NCBI RefSeq assembly: GCF_014218295.1
Contig: NZ_AP023287.1
Location: forward strand, 2,480,001-2,544,000
Length of the DNA stretch: 64,000 bases
DNA from: Mycolicibacterium litorale
GTDB lineage: Bacteria; Actinomycetota; Actinomycetes; Mycobacteriales; Mycobacteriaceae
Direction of reading: 5' to 3'
Shown here piece by piece: positions 8,929 to 20,148 of the stretch. A program made the position numbers and the translations under genes. Position 1 is the stretch's first letter; each line of letters opens with the position of its first letter. Below the pieces are notes generated by a model. The model did not search any database. It saw nothing but the letters and a program-made list of their open reading frames with translations, and had not been told where the DNA came from.

Positions 8929-11115
8929 GACCTCGCCAGTGCGAACGAAACCTGGGGAGGTCATCGTTCGTCCTTGTTCAACGGCTCTCATATCTGGTCT
9001 GGGGCTGCCGCGGGCAAGGCTGGCGCTAAGGTGGAGAAGTCGTCGCACTCGATGCACGAGCATGAGGAACAACTGCGCACAGCGATTTCTTGGTGCGACG
9101 AGGCGGCGTCGAAGATCGTTGGTGCAAAGGCGACCATCTCGAACAACGTGCGTTCGGCTCAGGCCGACATCGCAGAAATCGTAAGAGATGCCGCAGCGAA
9201 CGATCAAGATCCGACAGCGGCGGTCGAGGCCTTGGTCAATCGCGAGTATTTCGAGAACTTCAATACGGTCAGCCAATTAGCAGTCGGGCTCGGCGGCCCG
9301 CCGGGCGTGCCGCAGGCGCCTTTCGAGGACACCGACGGAGGCGAAGCGCCGACTGGCGATCAGGCGCCGCGCGACGGTAGCGATCGTGTCTCCGCTTTTA
9401 CCAATCGCAATGGGGACGTCGTTAGTACGGGATGGTCCCCTCAGCCAGAACGATCGGGTGGCCCGGTCAGTTGTTCCGGCCAGCCGTCAACTATCAGGGG
9501 CGACGTTGTGAGTACCGGTTGGTCGCCACAGGTCTCCACGGAGCAAGTAAGCGGAACTCCGCCGGCGACTGAGCCGCCTCGGAATGGTGATGTCGTCAGC
9601 GCGGGGTGGACACCGCAATCAGCTACACCCACCGGAACGCAAGCGGGTTCGTCAGCGAGTCGGCCATCGATGCCGGCTGTTTCTCCCGCACCCACGTCGT
9701 CGCCAGCGACATCAACACCGCTGTCAAGCACACCGAGTTACAGTGGCTCAACCTCGGGCGCCGCGCCGACTATCGGAGGCGGAAGCGGTTCCAGCGCAGG
9801 AGCTGCTCCCGGTGTTAGCGGCGGGGCCGGGGCGTCGGAAGTCGGCACGTCGAGCAGCTCAATTGGAGACGGGCCGTCGTCTGTAGGCGATCAGCCAAGC
9901 TATAACCCGTCCGAGGGCGCTTCAGGGCCGTCGTCCGGTTCTGGTGGGCAGCCGCAGATGCCGACACCGCCTATCGCTGAGAGCTTGTCGAACCTCGGTC
10001 CGCCGATGCAGCCGGCCTCTGCGCCGATGGCCGCACCGGCGACACCTGCGGACATTGCACCCCCGCCTCAGGCGGCACCTTCCAACCCAATGACAAGCCA
10101 AGCGGCACACGCGCCCGTCGCGCCGGTGGCTCCACCGTCGGCAGGTGGTGGTATGCCGATGTCGAGTGGACCGGCAGTGCCTCCACCTCCAATGCCGTTG
10201 GGTCCGCCGCCGACGCCATCGCCCGCCGCGCCGGTCGTGCCCGCGTCCGCTGCGGTGCCGCCCGTCGCTCCTCCGCCGACCAGCGCTGGGTCTGTAGTCG
10301 GTGCGCCGGCTCCCGTGCCGGTGTCTGCATCACGCGCCGAGCGCGACGCCATCGCGGGGTCGATGCGGCGACAATCCGCCGGCGACCCCGTGCAGCTTGC
10401 GCGTCGCGTGGCTGCAGCGCTCAATGCCGTCGAGTCAATGGATTTCGGCTTCTTCTGGGCGACCGGGGTCGCGAAAGACGGCACCATTTTGGTCGCCAAC
10501 AGCTACGGGATCGGCTATATCCCCGACGGCGTGAGGCTCCCGGACGGCGTGAAGATGGTCAGCGCCGACGAGTCGATCCCCATCGAAGAACGCGCGAAGT
10601 GGGCGACGTTCCCGATGCTTGCGTTGCATGGCTGGGCTCAGCACCATGACGTTCCGTTACGTGCCGTCGTCGCGACGGCTGAACAGTTCGACGGGTTCGA
10701 CCCTGGTGCGGCGCGCGTGATCCTCACCCCGGAAGACATTCCGGAAAAGGGGGACATGGCGGGCCGGTCGCGCTTGGAGGTCATCGCGCCCGGCGCCGCG
10801 CGTCAGCTCGACTCCGTCGGTGACGCCATGCTCGGGGACCTGTTGCCGGCCGCACCGGCAGACACGGCCCCGCCGGCGGACAACACGATGATGCTGTGGT
10901 TCGAGGTGATGAAGCCGCTGATGAGCACCGCAGCGGATCGAGGCACAGCGCACCTCGAAGCGATGGTGAACTACGCCAATCACGCTCAGGATCTCGCACT
11001 GCACAAGGCGCAGACAGCGGCCGACGCCGCCACGCAGCGGGCAGCCATCGCCGACTGGGTGTACTGGCAGCACATCAGCGTGATGAGCAGTGACGCGATC
11101 GTGGTGAAGCAGTAG
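8929..11115 (+). pseudogene. 3' part of the interrupted Pro-rich ESX-type protein (DUF5631/5632-like C-terminus)
   Basis: This fragment has 728 codons. Its N-terminal part is helical and contains a W-S-G triplet of WXG type (encoded near 8995-9003). A Ser/Pro/Gly-rich linker (about 9300-10340) carries three copies of GDVVSxGWxPQ. The conserved C-terminal domain (about 10345-11080) resembles the large M. tuberculosis proteins of the Rv2082 type, recalled from memory and not searched. In the uninterrupted form it would be 755 residues. Some product could still arise from an internal start (an ATG near 9052) or from a frame opening inside the element, but the native start is lost. Expected role: an exported or envelope-associated partner of a type VII system. 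Confidence 0.65.
9412..9618 (+). repeat. three peptide-level repeats GDVVSxGWxPQ with an 87-nt period
   Basis: Eleven-codon units start at 9412, 9499 and 9586, exactly 87 nt (29 codons) apart. The peptides are nearly identical (GDVVSTGWSPQ twice and GDVVSAGWTPQ), while many codons differ at the third position. This points to an old repeat kept by selection on the protein. Confidence 0.85.
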
Positions 11116-11159
11116 GCCACCACCCCGCGTCGCCGAGCCTGGCCAACCGCCCGACGCCT

Positions 11160-11165
11160 TAAGCT
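11160..11165 (+). promoter_or_regulatory. -10 hexamer (TAAGCT) of leaderless pafB
   Basis: TAAGCT is followed by 7 nt and the GTG of pafB, identical in hexamer and spacing to the pafA promoter. It would give pafBC its own promoter despite the island upstream. Confidence 0.5.
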
Positions 11166-11172
11166 GTTACGA

Positions 11173-12153
11173 GTGGCGACCTCCAAAGTCGAACGGCTGA
11201 TGAACCTGGTCATCGCGCTGCTGTCGACGCGCACCTTCATCACCGCCGACCGCATCCGGCAGGTCGTCGCCGGCTACGCCGACAGCCCGAGCGACGAGGC
11301 GTTCTCCCGCATGTTCGAGCGGGACAAGAACGAACTGCGCGACCTCGGCATCCCGCTGGAGACCGGCCGCGTCTCCCAGTTCGACCCCACCGAGGGCTAC
11401 CGCATCAACCGCGACGCCTACGCCCTGCCCGCCGTCGAACTCACCGCCGACGAAGCCGCCGCCGTCGCCGTCGCCACCCAACTCTGGGAGTCACCCGAAC
11501 TCATCACCGCCACCCAGGGCGCCCTGCTCAAACTGCGCGCCGCCGGCGTCGACGTCGACCCCGCCGAGAGTGTCGCCATCTCCACGGCCACCCTGCCGGG
11601 GGTACGCGGCTCAGAGGAGGTTCTCCGCAGCCTGCTTCACGCCATCGACGACGGCTACGCGGTCCAGTTCGGTCACCGACCCGCCCGCTCCGAGCCGTAC
11701 ACGACCCGCACCGTCGAACCGTGGGGCGTCGTCACCCACCGCGGCCGCTGGTACCTCGTCGGCCACGACCGTGACCGCGACGCCCCCCGCACCTTCCGCC
11801 TCTCACGCATCGCCGACGACGTCACCACCATCGGACCTCCCGGCGCCGTCCACAAACCCGACGACATCGACCTTCGCGACGTCGTCCGACGCGCCGTCGC
11901 CGATTGGCCGACCGGCACTCAAGCCCGCGTCTGGGTGGCCGACGGTCGCGCCACCACACTGCGTCGTCAGGCCGTCATCGAAGGACCGATGACCCTCGGC
12001 GGACGCACCGGCGAGGTCATCACCGTCGAGATCGGCATGTTCGACCAACTGGCCCGAGAGATCGCCAGCTACGGCGCCGACGCGGTTGCCCTCGAACCGC
12101 AGTCGCTTCGCGACGACGTCATCGCCCGCCTCAAAGCGCAGGCCGGCGCATGA
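11173..12153 (+). CDS. pafB: PafB, WYL-domain transcriptional regulator subunit
   Basis: PafB forms a heterodimeric activator with PafC; in mycobacteria PafBC drives the LexA-independent DNA-damage response. The 326-residue protein has an N-terminal winged helix (about residues 1-90), a WYL domain (about 150-225, with [20 protein letters not shown]) and a C-terminal WCX-type extension. The GTG start at 11173 is supported by the hexamer 7 nt upstream and by family length. Its stop overlaps the ATG of pafC (ATGA), indicating translational coupling. It is separated from pafA here, although the two are neighbours in M. tuberculosis. Confidence 0.95.
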   Translation: MATSKVERLMNLVIALLSTRTFITADRIRQVVAGYADSPSDEAFSRMFERDKNELRDLGIPLETGRVSQFDPTEGYRINRDAYALPAVELTADEAAAVAVATQLWESPELITATQGALLKLRAAGVDVDPAESVAISTATLPGVRGSEEVLRSLLHAIDDGYAVQFGHRPARSEPYTTRTVEPWGVVTHRGRWYLVGHDRDRDAPRTFRLSRIADDVTTIGPPGAVHKPDDIDLRDVVRRAVADWPTGTQARVWVADGRATTLRRQAVIEGPMTLGGRTGEVITVEIGMFDQLAREIASYGADAVALEPQSLRDDVIARLKAQAGA

Positions 12154-13127
12154 GTGCCGTCTCGAACCGGCTGGTCCGGCTGCTCAACATGGTCCCGTAC
12201 TTCCAGGCCAACCCCCGCATCACCTATGCCGAAGCCGCCTCCGACCTCGGCGTCACGGTCAAGCAGCTGCAGGACGACCTCAACCAGCTCTGGATGTGCG
12301 GTCTGCCCGGCTACGGCCCCGGCGACCTCATCGACTTCGAGTTCTCCGGCGACACCATCGAGGTCACCTTCTCCGCGGGCATCGACCACCCGCTGCGGCT
12401 CACTTCCCCCGAGGCCACCGGCGTCCTCGTCGCGCTGCGCGCCCTGGTCGACGTCCCCGGCATGGTCGACCCCGAAGCCGCCCGCAGTGCCATCGCCAAG
12501 ATCGAGCAGGCCGCCGGCGCCGCGGGCCACGACCTCGGCGACACGGTGACCGCCGTCGAGGAACCCGCCCCGTCGGAGAGCGAGGCCGCCGCCGCCGTCC
12601 GCACCGCGGTGCGCGACGCCCGGGCACTGATGATCGAGTACTACTCGGCCTCCCACGACGTGCTGACCAGCCGGGTCGTCGACCCGATCCGGGTGGTCCT
12701 GGTCGCCGACCACACCTACCTCGAAGCGTGGTGCCGTTCGGCCGAAGGTGTGCGGCTGTTCCGCTTCGACCGCATCGTCGACGCCCGGGTGCTCGACGAC
12801 CCCGCCGCCCCGCCGCCACCGGCGCTCGAAGCCGGACCCGACACGTCGCTGTTCGACGCCGACCCGGCGCTGCCGTCGGCCACCCTGCTCATCGATCGCT
12901 CCGCCTCCTGGATGTTCGACTACTACCCGCTGCGGGTGGTGCGCGAACTGCCCGACGGAGCCTGCGAGGCCGCGATGACCTACGCCTCCGACGACTGGAT
13001 GGCGCGCTTCGTCCTCGGCTTCGGCTCGGCGGTGCGGGTGCTCGAACCGCAGGCACTTGCCGACAAGGTGCGCCGATCGGCCGCCGCGGCGCTGCTCGCC
13101 TACGAGAACGACCCCGCCGACGGGTAG
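12150..13127 (+). CDS. pafC: PafC, WYL-domain transcriptional regulator subunit
   Basis: This is the 325-residue partner of PafB. It has an N-terminal helix-turn-helix region (about residues 5-60), a WYL domain (about 150-225, with [19 protein letters not shown]) and a C-terminal WCX domain. The start ATG at 12150 overlaps the pafB stop by 4 nt. The frame is open well upstream, but only the 12150 start gives a PafC-like N-terminus ([18 protein letters not shown]). Its stop codon overlaps a TAGACT hexamer that may be the -10 of tatA. Confidence 0.95.
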   Translation: MSAVSNRLVRLLNMVPYFQANPRITYAEAASDLGVTVKQLQDDLNQLWMCGLPGYGPGDLIDFEFSGDTIEVTFSAGIDHPLRLTSPEATGVLVALRALVDVPGMVDPEAARSAIAKIEQAAGAAGHDLGDTVTAVEEPAPSESEAAAAVRTAVRDARALMIEYYSASHDVLTSRVVDPIRVVLVADHTYLEAWCRSAEGVRLFRFDRIVDARVLDDPAAPPPPALEAGPDTSLFDADPALPSATLLIDRSASWMFDYYPLRVVRELPDGACEAAMTYASDDWMARFVLGFGSAVRVLEPQALADKVRRSAAAALLAYENDPADG

Positions 13128-13130
13128 ACT
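13125..13130 (+). promoter_or_regulatory. -10 hexamer (TAGACT) before tatA
   Basis: TAGACT overlaps the pafC stop. A transcript starting about 7 nt later would have a leader of roughly 20 nt containing the GAGGAGG Shine-Dalgarno of tatA. Confidence 0.35.
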
Positions 13131-13156
13131 CGGCCACGACTTCGAGGAGGTGCATT

Positions 13157-13399
13157 TTGGGCGGTCTACAACCCTGGCACTGGGTAATCGTCATTGCGGT
13201 GTTCGTCCTGCTGTTCGGCGCCAAGAGGCTGCCGGATGCGGCCCGCTCGCTGGGCAAGTCCATGCGGATCTTCAAGTCCGAGGTCAAGGAGATGCAGGCG
13301 GAGGGCAAGTCCGACAACGCGCCCGCCACGCCCATCGCCTCCGAGCGCGTCGACACCGCCAACCCGACGGCCGAGCAGTCCGACAAACGGTCGGCCTGA
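13157..13399 (+). CDS. tatA: twin-arginine translocase subunit TatA
   Basis: TatA forms the pore of the Tat pathway, which exports folded proteins across the inner membrane. The 80-residue protein has a short outer tail, a membrane helix at about residues 6-20, the conserved hinge FGAKRLPD, an amphipathic helix and a charged tail. The start is a TTG at 13157, chosen because a very strong Shine-Dalgarno (GAGGAGG at 13144-13150) lies 6 nt upstream and because this gives the usual TatA length. It is followed by tatC after 77 nt, the normal mycobacterial order. Confidence 0.93.
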   Translation: MGGLQPWHWVIVIAVFVLLFGAKRLPDAARSLGKSMRIFKSEVKEMQAEGKSDNAPATPIASERVDTANPTAEQSDKRSA

Positions 13400-13476
13400 T
13401 CCGACGCTTTCCGTCCCGCGCGGCCTGACGCCGCGTCGTCCGGCGGCGTCGGTCGGCGGCCCCTAGGCAACTACAC

Positions 13477-14427
13477 GTGCAAACCCCTGGTTTCCTCAAG
13501 AGGCTCAACCCGCGCAACCGTCGCGCCCGAGTCAACCCCGACGGCACCATGTCGTTGGTGGAGCATCTCCACGAACTGCGCAACCGGCTCCTCGTGGCCG
13601 CCGCAGCGATCGTACTGACGACGATCCTCGGATTCTTCTGGTACAGCCACGGCATCTTCGGCTTCCACAGCCTCGGCGAATGGCTGCGCGGGCCCTACTG
13701 CGCGCTGCCCGACTACGCGCGCGCCTCCATCACCGACGACGGGCAGTGCCGCCTGCTGGCCACGGCGCCGTTCGACCAGTTCATGCTGCGTTTGAAGGTC
13801 GCGCTGATGGCAGGCATCGTGATGGCCTGCCCGGTCTGGCTGCATCAACTGTGGGCGTTCATCACCCCCGGCCTCTACCGCAACGAACGCCGGTTCGCGA
13901 TGGCGTTCGTCACCTTCGGCGCCCTGCTGTTCGTCAGCGGGGCGGTGCTCGCCTACATCGTGCTCGCCAAGGCCCTGGGTTTCCTGCTCACCGTCGGCAG
14001 CGACGTCCAGGTCACCGCCCTGTCCGGCGACCAGTACTTCGGCTTCCTGATCAACCTGCTGCTGGTGTTCGGCTTCAGTTTCGAATTCCCGCTGCTGATC
14101 GTGATGCTCAACTTCATCGGGATGCTGCCCTACGAGCGCCTCAAGGCGTGGCGGCGCGGGCTGATCTTCGCGCTGTTCGTCTTCGCAGCCTTCTTCACAC
14201 CTGGCTCCGACCCGTTCTCGATGCTCGCGCTGGCGTGCGCCCTGACCGTGCTGCTCGAGTTCGCCATCCAGATCGGCCGCATCCACGACAAGCGCAAAGC
14301 GAAGAGGGAAGCCGCCGAAACCGTCCCCGAGGACCAGGCCGCGCCGATCGGCGGCGTCGAACCCATCGAACCGCCCAGCGCGGTCTCGACCCCCTCGCGG
14401 TCCACCATTCATGACGAATCCACCTGA
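13477..14427 (+). CDS. tatC: Sec-independent protein translocase TatC
   Basis: TatC is the signal-peptide receptor of the Tat system, a six-helix inner-membrane protein. The 316-residue product has the conserved N-terminal motif [15 protein letters not shown] before the first helix, and membrane segments near residues 35-55, 105-125, 140-170, 190-215, 225-245 and 250-265. It has a charged C-terminal tail, typical of mycobacteria. The GTG start is at 13477. The 3' end overlaps helY by 17 nt. Confidence 0.95.
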   Translation: MQTPGFLKRLNPRNRRARVNPDGTMSLVEHLHELRNRLLVAAAAIVLTTILGFFWYSHGIFGFHSLGEWLRGPYCALPDYARASITDDGQCRLLATAPFDQFMLRLKVALMAGIVMACPVWLHQLWAFITPGLYRNERRFAMAFVTFGALLFVSGAVLAYIVLAKALGFLLTVGSDVQVTALSGDQYFGFLINLLLVFGFSFEFPLLIVMLNFIGMLPYERLKAWRRGLIFALFVFAAFFTPGSDPFSMLALACALTVLLEFAIQIGRIHDKRKAKREAAETVPEDQAAPIGGVEPIEPPSAVSTPSRSTIHDEST

Positions 14428-17170
14428 CACCCAACTCGCCGCCTTCACCGCGGCGCTGCCGTTCGCGCTCGACCCGTTCCAGATCCGCGCCTGCGAGGCG
14501 CTGGAGAACGGACACGGCGTGCTGGTGTGCGCCCCCACCGGCGCGGGCAAGACCGTCGTCGGCGAGTTCGCCGTGCACCTGGCGCTGGCCGCCGGCGGCA
14601 AGTGCTTCTACACCACCCCGATCAAGGCGCTGAGCAATCAGAAACACGCCGACCTGGTCCGCCGGTACGGGGCCGAGAAGATCGGGCTGCTCACCGGTGA
14701 CCAGTCCATCAACGGTGACGCCGACATCGTCGTGATGACCACCGAAGTGCTGCGCAATATGCTGTACGCGAACTCGCCTGCGCTGTACGGGCTGTCGTAC
14801 GTGGTGATGGACGAGGTCCACTTCCTGGCCGACCGGATGCGCGGCGCGGTGTGGGAAGAGGTGATCCTGCACCTGCCCGACGAGGTCCGGCTGGTCAGCC
14901 TGTCGGCGACGGTGAGCAACGCCGAGGAGTTCGGCGGCTGGATCCAGACCGTGCGCGGCGACACCACCGTGGTGGTCGACGAACATCGGCCCGTGCCGCT
15001 GTGGCAGCACGTCCTGGTCGGCAAACGGCTCTTCGACCTGTTCGACTACCGCGCGCACGTGGGTGCCCGCAGTGGGCGCGAACTGGTCGTCGATCCCGAA
15101 CTGCTGCGCCACATCGCGCACCGGCGCGAGGCCGACCGGCTCGCCGACTGGCAGCCCCGCGGCCGCGGCCGGTCCAGCCACCGTAGCCGTCCGACGATGT
15201 ACCGCCCGCCGTCGCGCCCCGACGTGATCGCCGCCCTGGACCGCGAAGGTCTGCTGCCCGCCATCACGTTCGTGTTCTCCCGCGCCGGCTGCGACGCCGC
15301 GGTCAAACAGTGCCTGCGCGCACCGCTGCGCCTGACGACGAACGAGGAACGCCAGCGCATCGCGGAGGTGGTCGACCGCCGCTGCGCCGATCTCGCCGAA
15401 GCCGACCTGATCGTCCTCGACTACCACGAATGGCGCGAGGGGCTGCTGCGCGGCCTGGCCGCCCACCACGCCGGCATGCTGCCGGTCTTCCGCCACACCG
15501 TCGAGGAACTGTTCACCGCGGGTCTGGTGAAAGCAGTGTTCGCCACCGAGACACTGGCGTTGGGCATCAACATGCCCGCCCGCACGGTGGTCTTGGAGAA
15601 ACTCGTCAAATTCAACGGCGAACAGCACATGCCGTTGACCCCCGGCGAGTACACCCAGTTGACCGGCCGGGCGGGACGCCGCGGCATCGACGTCGAGGGC
15701 CACGCCGTGGTGCTGTGGACCTCCGAGGTGGAGCCCGTCGAGGTCGCCGGCCTCGCCTCGACGCGGACGTTCCCACTGCGGAGTTCGTTCGCGCCGTCGT
15801 ACAACATGACCATCAACCTGGTTCAGCAGATGGGCCCGGCGCAGGCGCGCCAACTTCTCGAACAGTCGTTCGCCCAGTACCAGGCGGACCGCTCGGTGGT
15901 CGGGCTGCGCCGCGGCGTCGAACGCGGGGAGCGGATGCTCGACGAGATCGCCGCCGAACTCGGCGGCCGCGACGCGCCGATCCTGGACTATGTGCGACTT
16001 CGGGCGCGCATCTCCGAACGCGAACGCTCACAGTCACGGTCGTCACGGCTGCATCGCCGGGCCGCGGCCAACGACGCGCTCAGCGCGCTCCGTCGCGGCG
16101 ACATCATCAGCATCACCAACGGCAGGCGCGGCGGACTGGCCGTGGTCCTCGAATCCGCCCGCGACACCGACGATCCCCGGCCGCTCGTGCTCACCGAACA
16201 CCGCTGGGCCGGCCGCATCTCGTCCGCCGACTACAACGGCGCGACACCCCGCGTCGGCACGATGACGCTGCCCAAACGCGTCGAGCACCGCAATCCTCGG
16301 GTGCGCCGCGACCTGGCGTCGGCGCTGCTGTCGGCGGCGGCCGGGATGGCGATGCCGGAGAACCGGGGCCGGCGCAAGGGCGGCGCCCAGCGCGACGACG
16401 ACACCGATCCCGAACTCGTCTCGTTGCGCCACACGATGCGCCGCCACCCGGCGCACCACCTGCCCGACCGGGAGGACAAGGCCCGGCTCGCGGAGCGTTA
16501 TCTGCGCATCGAACGGGACAACGCGCAGATCCGGAAGAAGGTGGCCGCCGCCACCAACTCGCTGGCCCGCACGTTCGACCGGATCGTGGTGCTGCTCGGC
16601 GAACGCGGCTTCATCGACACCGAAGGCGACACCCCTACGGTCACCGACGACGGCCGTCTGCTGGCCCGGATCTACAGCGAGAGTGACCTGCTGGTGGCGG
16701 AGTGCCTGCGCGAACGCACCTGGGAGGGTCTCGAACCCGCCGAGCTGGCCGCCGTGCTGTCCTCGGTGCTGTTCGAGTCGCGCGGCGACACGCCCGGTGT
16801 GCCCGCGGGTTCGGAGGCGCCGACCGGCAAGGTGCGGCGCGCCCTGAACCAGACCCGACGGTTGTCGGCCGACCTGCGCGCCGACGAGCAACGCCACCGC
16901 CTCAGCCCCGGCCGCGAACCCGACGAGGGTTTCGTCACCGCGATCTACCGGTGGGCAACCACCGGCGATCTGACCACCGCACTGGCCGCGTCGGATGCGT
17001 CCGGGTCCGGGTCGCCGCTGTCCGCGGGCGATTTCGTGCGCTGGTGCCGACAGGTGCTCGACCTGCTCGACCAGGTCCGCAATGCCGCACCGACACCCGC
17101 GTTGCGGGCCACCGCGAAACGCGCGATCAACGACATTCGACGCGGCGTCGTGGCAGTTGATGCGGGGTAG
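14411..17170 (+). CDS. helY: ATP-dependent RNA/DNA helicase HelY (Ski2-like)
   Basis: HelY is a superfamily 2 helicase related to Ski2/Mtr4, probably involved in RNA processing. The 919-residue protein has Walker A APTGAGKT (about residues 38-45), the DEVH box (about 134-137), a helicase C-terminal domain with [10 protein letters not shown] (motif VI), and a long C-terminal region with the DSHCT-type helical bundle. It starts at an ATG at 14411 inside the end of tatC, so the two are translationally coupled. Confidence 0.93.
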   Translation: MTNPPDTQLAAFTAALPFALDPFQIRACEALENGHGVLVCAPTGAGKTVVGEFAVHLALAAGGKCFYTTPIKALSNQKHADLVRRYGAEKIGLLTGDQSINGDADIVVMTTEVLRNMLYANSPALYGLSYVVMDEVHFLADRMRGAVWEEVILHLPDEVRLVSLSATVSNAEEFGGWIQTVRGDTTVVVDEHRPVPLWQHVLVGKRLFDLFDYRAHVGARSGRELVVDPELLRHIAHRREADRLADWQPRGRGRSSHRSRPTMYRPPSRPDVIAALDREGLLPAITFVFSRAGCDAAVKQCLRAPLRLTTNEERQRIAEVVDRRCADLAEADLIVLDYHEWREGLLRGLAAHHAGMLPVFRHTVEELFTAGLVKAVFATETLALGINMPARTVVLEKLVKFNGEQHMPLTPGEYTQLTGRAGRRGIDVEGHAVVLWTSEVEPVEVAGLASTRTFPLRSSFAPSYNMTINLVQQMGPAQARQLLEQSFAQYQADRSVVGLRRGVERGERMLDEIAAELGGRDAPILDYVRLRARISERERSQSRSSRLHRRAAANDALSALRRGDIISITNGRRGGLAVVLESARDTDDPRPLVLTEHRWAGRISSADYNGATPRVGTMTLPKRVEHRNPRVRRDLASALLSAAAGMAMPENRGRRKGGAQRDDDTDPELVSLRHTMRRHPAHHLPDREDKARLAERYLRIERDNAQIRKKVAAATNSLARTFDRIVVLLGERGFIDTEGDTPTVTDDGRLLARIYSESDLLVAECLRERTWEGLEPAELAAVLSSVLFESRGDTPGVPAGSEAPTGKVRRALNQTRRLSADLRADEQRHRLSPGREPDEGFVTAIYRWATTGDLTTALAASDASGSGSPLSAGDFVRWCRQVLDLLDQVRNAAPTPALRATAKRAINDIRRGVVAVDAG

Positions 17171-17211
17171 TGTGTGTTGCCAGCGAGCCGAGCGAGGACC
17201 AAGGAGACACG

Positions 17212-17985
17212 ATGAGCGGACCGCAGGGATCTGATCCGACGCAGCCGTGGGCCGGTCAACAGCCGGACGCGGGTCAGGATCAGCCCGCAGGCGACCCGTC
17301 GAACACGCAGTGGCAGTCACCCGGGCAGGGCGGCGAGCAGGCAACCCCCGAGAACCCCTCGTGGCAGCAACCTCCGGCGTACACGCCGCAGCAGTATCCG
17401 CAGTACCAGCAGCCGACTCAGCAGCAGCCGTACCAGCCCTATCCGCCGACCGAACAGTACGGTCAGCCGCAGTACGGTCAGCCGCAGTACGGCCAGCCCG
17501 GCCAGTACGGTCAGCCGCAGTACGGCCAACAGCCGCAGTACGGTCAGCCGCAGTACGGCCAGCCCGGCCAGTTCGCTCAACAGCCGCAGTACGGGCAACC
17601 CGGCCAGTACGGATCGTTCCCGCCGCCGGGTGGTGAAGACGGCTCCAAGCGCTCGCTGGGCGTGATCGGCGCGGTGGTCGGCGTGCTGCTCGCGGTGATC
17701 GTCGCCGTGGTGCTGGTGCTCGGCTTCTGGAAGCCCGGCTTCTTCGTGACGACGAAGCTCGACGTGAACGCCGCCCAGTCGGGTGTGCAGCAGATCCTCA
17801 CCGACGAGTCGAACGGCTACGGCGCCAAGAACGTCCGCGACGTCAAGTGCAACAACGGGGAGAGCCCCGAGGTGCGCAAGGGTGCGACGTTCGACTGCGA
17901 GGTCAGTATCGACGGCACCAAACGTGAAGTGACCGTGACCTTCCAGGACGACGACGGCACCTACGAGGTCGGCCGGCCCCGTTAG
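17212..17985 (+). CDS. Gln/Tyr/Pro-repeat membrane protein with C-terminal DUF4333-type domain
   Basis: This is a 257-residue homologue of the protein found next to helY in M. tuberculosis (Rv2091c position). Residues 1-140 are a cytoplasmic low-complexity region with many QYGQP repeats. One membrane helix spans about residues 150-175. The outer C-terminal domain (about 176-257) has two Cys residues and the DUF4333 pattern. The ATG at 17212 follows the Shine-Dalgarno AAGGAG (17201-17206). Its architecture parallels the membrane protein at 6518-7717. The stop overlaps the stop of the convergent exonuclease gene. Confidence 0.8.
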   Translation: MSGPQGSDPTQPWAGQQPDAGQDQPAGDPSNTQWQSPGQGGEQATPENPSWQQPPAYTPQQYPQYQQPTQQQPYQPYPPTEQYGQPQYGQPQYGQPGQYGQPQYGQQPQYGQPQYGQPGQFAQQPQYGQPGQYGSFPPPGGEDGSKRSLGVIGAVVGVLLAVIVAVVLVLGFWKPGFFVTTKLDVNAAQSGVQQILTDESNGYGAKNVRDVKCNNGESPEVRKGATFDCEVSIDGTKREVTVTFQDDDGTYEVGRPR

Positions 17986-18932
17986 TCGAGGGCGTCGAGC
18001 GCTTTCTGCAGCCGCCCGACCGACGACGTGACGCCGAGGTCGCCCGCCAACTCGGCGACCTTGCGCGGATGCGCTGCGGCCAGCGGCAATTGGTCGGTCT
18101 TGGTCGACATGCTGACCGGGGCGTCGATGGCGACACGCACCACCGGTTCCGCGGCCTGGATGTAGTCGGTGGCGGCGAGCAGCTTCTTGCGGTACGCCTT
18201 CGACATCTTCGACTTCGGGTCCTGCGCGGCGGCGACGATCGACTCCAGCGACCCGAACTGCGCCAGCAGGGTGGCCGCCGTCTTCTCGCCGACCCCCGGC
18301 ACTCCGGGCAGCCCGTCGGAGGGATCGCCGCGCAGCAGCGCGAGTTCGGCGTACGCCGCACCGGCCCGTTCCTTCGGGACGGCGTACTGGTCGGCCACCT
18401 CGGCGGGCCCGAACAGCGTGGCCTTGCTCATACCGCGGCCGAGGTAGAGCACCCGCACCTCGACCGGCTCGTCGCGCACCAACTGCAGCAGATCCCGGTC
18501 GCCGCTGACCACGATGACCCGGTCGCGTTGTTCTGCGGCGGCCAGCGTGCCCAGGACGTCGTCGGCTTCGTATCCGGGCGCGCCGGCGTGGGGGATGCCG
18601 AACGCGTCGAGCATTGCCATGATCATGTCGACCTGCGGCGTCAGGTCGTCGGGCACCACCTCGACGTCGGTGCCCGCGGGCTGTGGTTCCGCCACCCGGT
18701 GCGCCTTGTACGACGGCACGAGGTCGACACGCCACCGCGGTCGCCAGTCGTCGTCGCGGCACACCACCAGACGCGACGGGCGCTCCCGTCCGATCAGCAT
18801 CGCGACGGTGTCGAGGAAGCCGCGCACGGCGTTGACCGGCCGGCCGTCCGGCGCGGTGATCGACGACGGCAGGGCGAAGTACGACCGGAACCACATGCTG
18901 GCGCCGTCGAGGAGTAACAGGGGAGCGGCCAT
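17982..18932 (-). CDS. 5'-3' exonuclease (PolA N-terminal / FEN type)
   Basis: This 316-residue flap-type nuclease corresponds to M. tuberculosis Rv2090. It has the domain order of the DNA polymerase I 5'-3' exonuclease: N-terminal [17 protein letters not shown] with the metal-binding Asp, [15 protein letters not shown] (acidic cluster), [11 protein letters not shown], and the helix-hairpin-helix around [16 protein letters not shown]. It is stand-alone, without a polymerase domain. The ATG at 18932 is chosen by alignment to the domain start. It ends 4 nt into the end of the convergent gene and is divergent from pepE. Confidence 0.9.
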   Translation of the reverse strand: MAAPLLLLDGASMWFRSYFALPSSITAPDGRPVNAVRGFLDTVAMLIGRERPSRLVVCRDDDWRPRWRVDLVPSYKAHRVAEPQPAGTDVEVVPDDLTPQVDMIMAMLDAFGIPHAGAPGYEADDVLGTLAAAEQRDRVIVVSGDRDLLQLVRDEPVEVRVLYLGRGMSKATLFGPAEVADQYAVPKERAGAAYAELALLRGDPSDGLPGVPGVGEKTAATLLAQFGSLESIVAAAQDPKSKMSKAYRKKLLAATDYIQAAEPVVRVAIDAPVSMSTKTDQLPLAAAHPRKVAELAGDLGVTSSVGRLQKALDALD

Positions 18933-18971
18933 GGTGGTCAAAGCTACCGGCCACGCCACGGTGGGCCACAG

Positions 18972-18977
18972 TAGCCT
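18972..18977 (+). promoter_or_regulatory. -10 hexamer (TAGCCT) of leaderless pepE
   Basis: TAGCCT is exactly 7 nt before the ATG at 18985. This favours 18985 over the in-frame ATG at 18979. Confidence 0.5.
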
Positions 18978-18984
18978 GATGGGC

Positions 18985-20127
18985 ATGACCGGCAGCCGAT
19001 TCAGCACCGATGTCTACGCCCGACGACTGCAGGCCGCCGCCGCCGCGGCGGGAGAGGCGGGCTTGGCCGGGCTCGTCATCACCCCCGGCTACGACCTGCG
19101 GTATCTCGTCGGCTCGCGGGCCCAGACCTTCGAAAGGCTGACCGCCCTGGTGCTGCCCGCAGACGGCGAGCCGACGATCGTCGTGCCCCGCCTCGAGTTG
19201 GCCGCGTTGAAGGAGTCCGCGATCCCCGAACTCGGTGTGACGGTGCGGGACTGGGTCGACGGTGACAACCCGTACCAGGTGGTGGCCGACGCGCTGGGCG
19301 GGGCGCCCGCACGCACGGCGGTGACGGATTCGATGCCCGCCCTGCACCTGCTGCCGCTCGCCGGACTACTGGGTGAGGTCCCGATCCTGGCGACTGAGGT
19401 GCTGCGGCGACTGCGCATGCTCAAGGACGCCGCGGAGATCGACGCGCTGCGCAAGGCCGGCGCGGCCATCGACCGCGTCCACGCCCGGGTGCCGGAATTC
19501 CTGGTGGCCGGCCGCACCGAGGCCGACGTCGCCGCCGACATCGCCGAAGCGATTGTGGCCGAAGGCCATTCGGAGGTCGCGTTCATCATCGTCGGCTCGG
19601 GTCCGCACGGCGCCGACCCGCACCACGAATGCTCCGATCGCGAACTGCGCGCCGGCGACATCGTCGTCGTGGACATCGGCGGTCCCTACGAGCCGGGCTA
19701 CAACTCCGACTCCACCCGCACCTACAGCCTGGGCGAACCCGACCCGGAGGTGGCGCGCCGCTACGCGGTTCTGCAGCGCGCCCAGCAGGCCGCCGTGCAG
19801 GCTGTGCGACCGGGCGTCACCGCCGAGCAGGTCGACGCCGCCGCGCGCGACGTGCTGGCCGCCGAGGGGCTCGCCGAGGCGTTCGTCCACCGCACCGGCC
19901 ACGGCATCGGCCTGTCGGTGCACGAGGAGCCCTACATCGTCGCCGGCAACGACCTGCCGCTCGAGGTGGGCATGGCGTTCAGCGTCGAGCCGGGCATCTA
20001 CTTCCCCGGTCAGTGGGGCGCGCGCATCGAGGACATCGTGATCGTCACCGAGGACGGGGCCGAGTCGGTGAACAACCGCCCGCACGACCTCGTGGTGGTG
20101 CCCGCCGGACCGGAGGCGACGGCCTGA
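18985..20127 (+). CDS. pepE: Xaa-Pro dipeptidase PepE (M24 metallopeptidase)
   Basis: PepE is a cytoplasmic aminopeptidase P / prolidase-type enzyme of 380 residues. An N-terminal creatinase-like domain (about 1-130) is followed by the M24 pita-bread fold. The metal ligands are visible: two Asp in [20 protein letters not shown], His in [16 protein letters not shown], Glu in SVEPGIYF and Glu in [10 protein letters not shown]. The start was chosen from the promoter spacing. In M. tuberculosis it also neighbours the 5'-3' exonuclease gene (Rv2089c next to Rv2090). Confidence 0.93.
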   Translation: MTGSRFSTDVYARRLQAAAAAAGEAGLAGLVITPGYDLRYLVGSRAQTFERLTALVLPADGEPTIVVPRLELAALKESAIPELGVTVRDWVDGDNPYQVVADALGGAPARTAVTDSMPALHLLPLAGLLGEVPILATEVLRRLRMLKDAAEIDALRKAGAAIDRVHARVPEFLVAGRTEADVAADIAEAIVAEGHSEVAFIIVGSGPHGADPHHECSDRELRAGDIVVVDIGGPYEPGYNSDSTRTYSLGEPDPEVARRYAVLQRAQQAAVQAVRPGVTAEQVDAAARDVLAAEGLAEAFVHRTGHGIGLSVHEEPYIVAGNDLPLEVGMAFSVEPGIYFPGQWGARIEDIVIVTEDGAESVNNRPHDLVVVPAGPEATA

Positions 20128-20148
20128 CCGCCTGCTCGCGCGGAAATG

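Noticed and set aside
17400..17620. Dense CAGTACGG / CAGCC repeats that could be taken for a minisatellite or CRISPR-like array
   Set aside because: The repeats are in frame and encode the QYGQP low-complexity tail of the membrane protein; units are short, irregular and without spacers.
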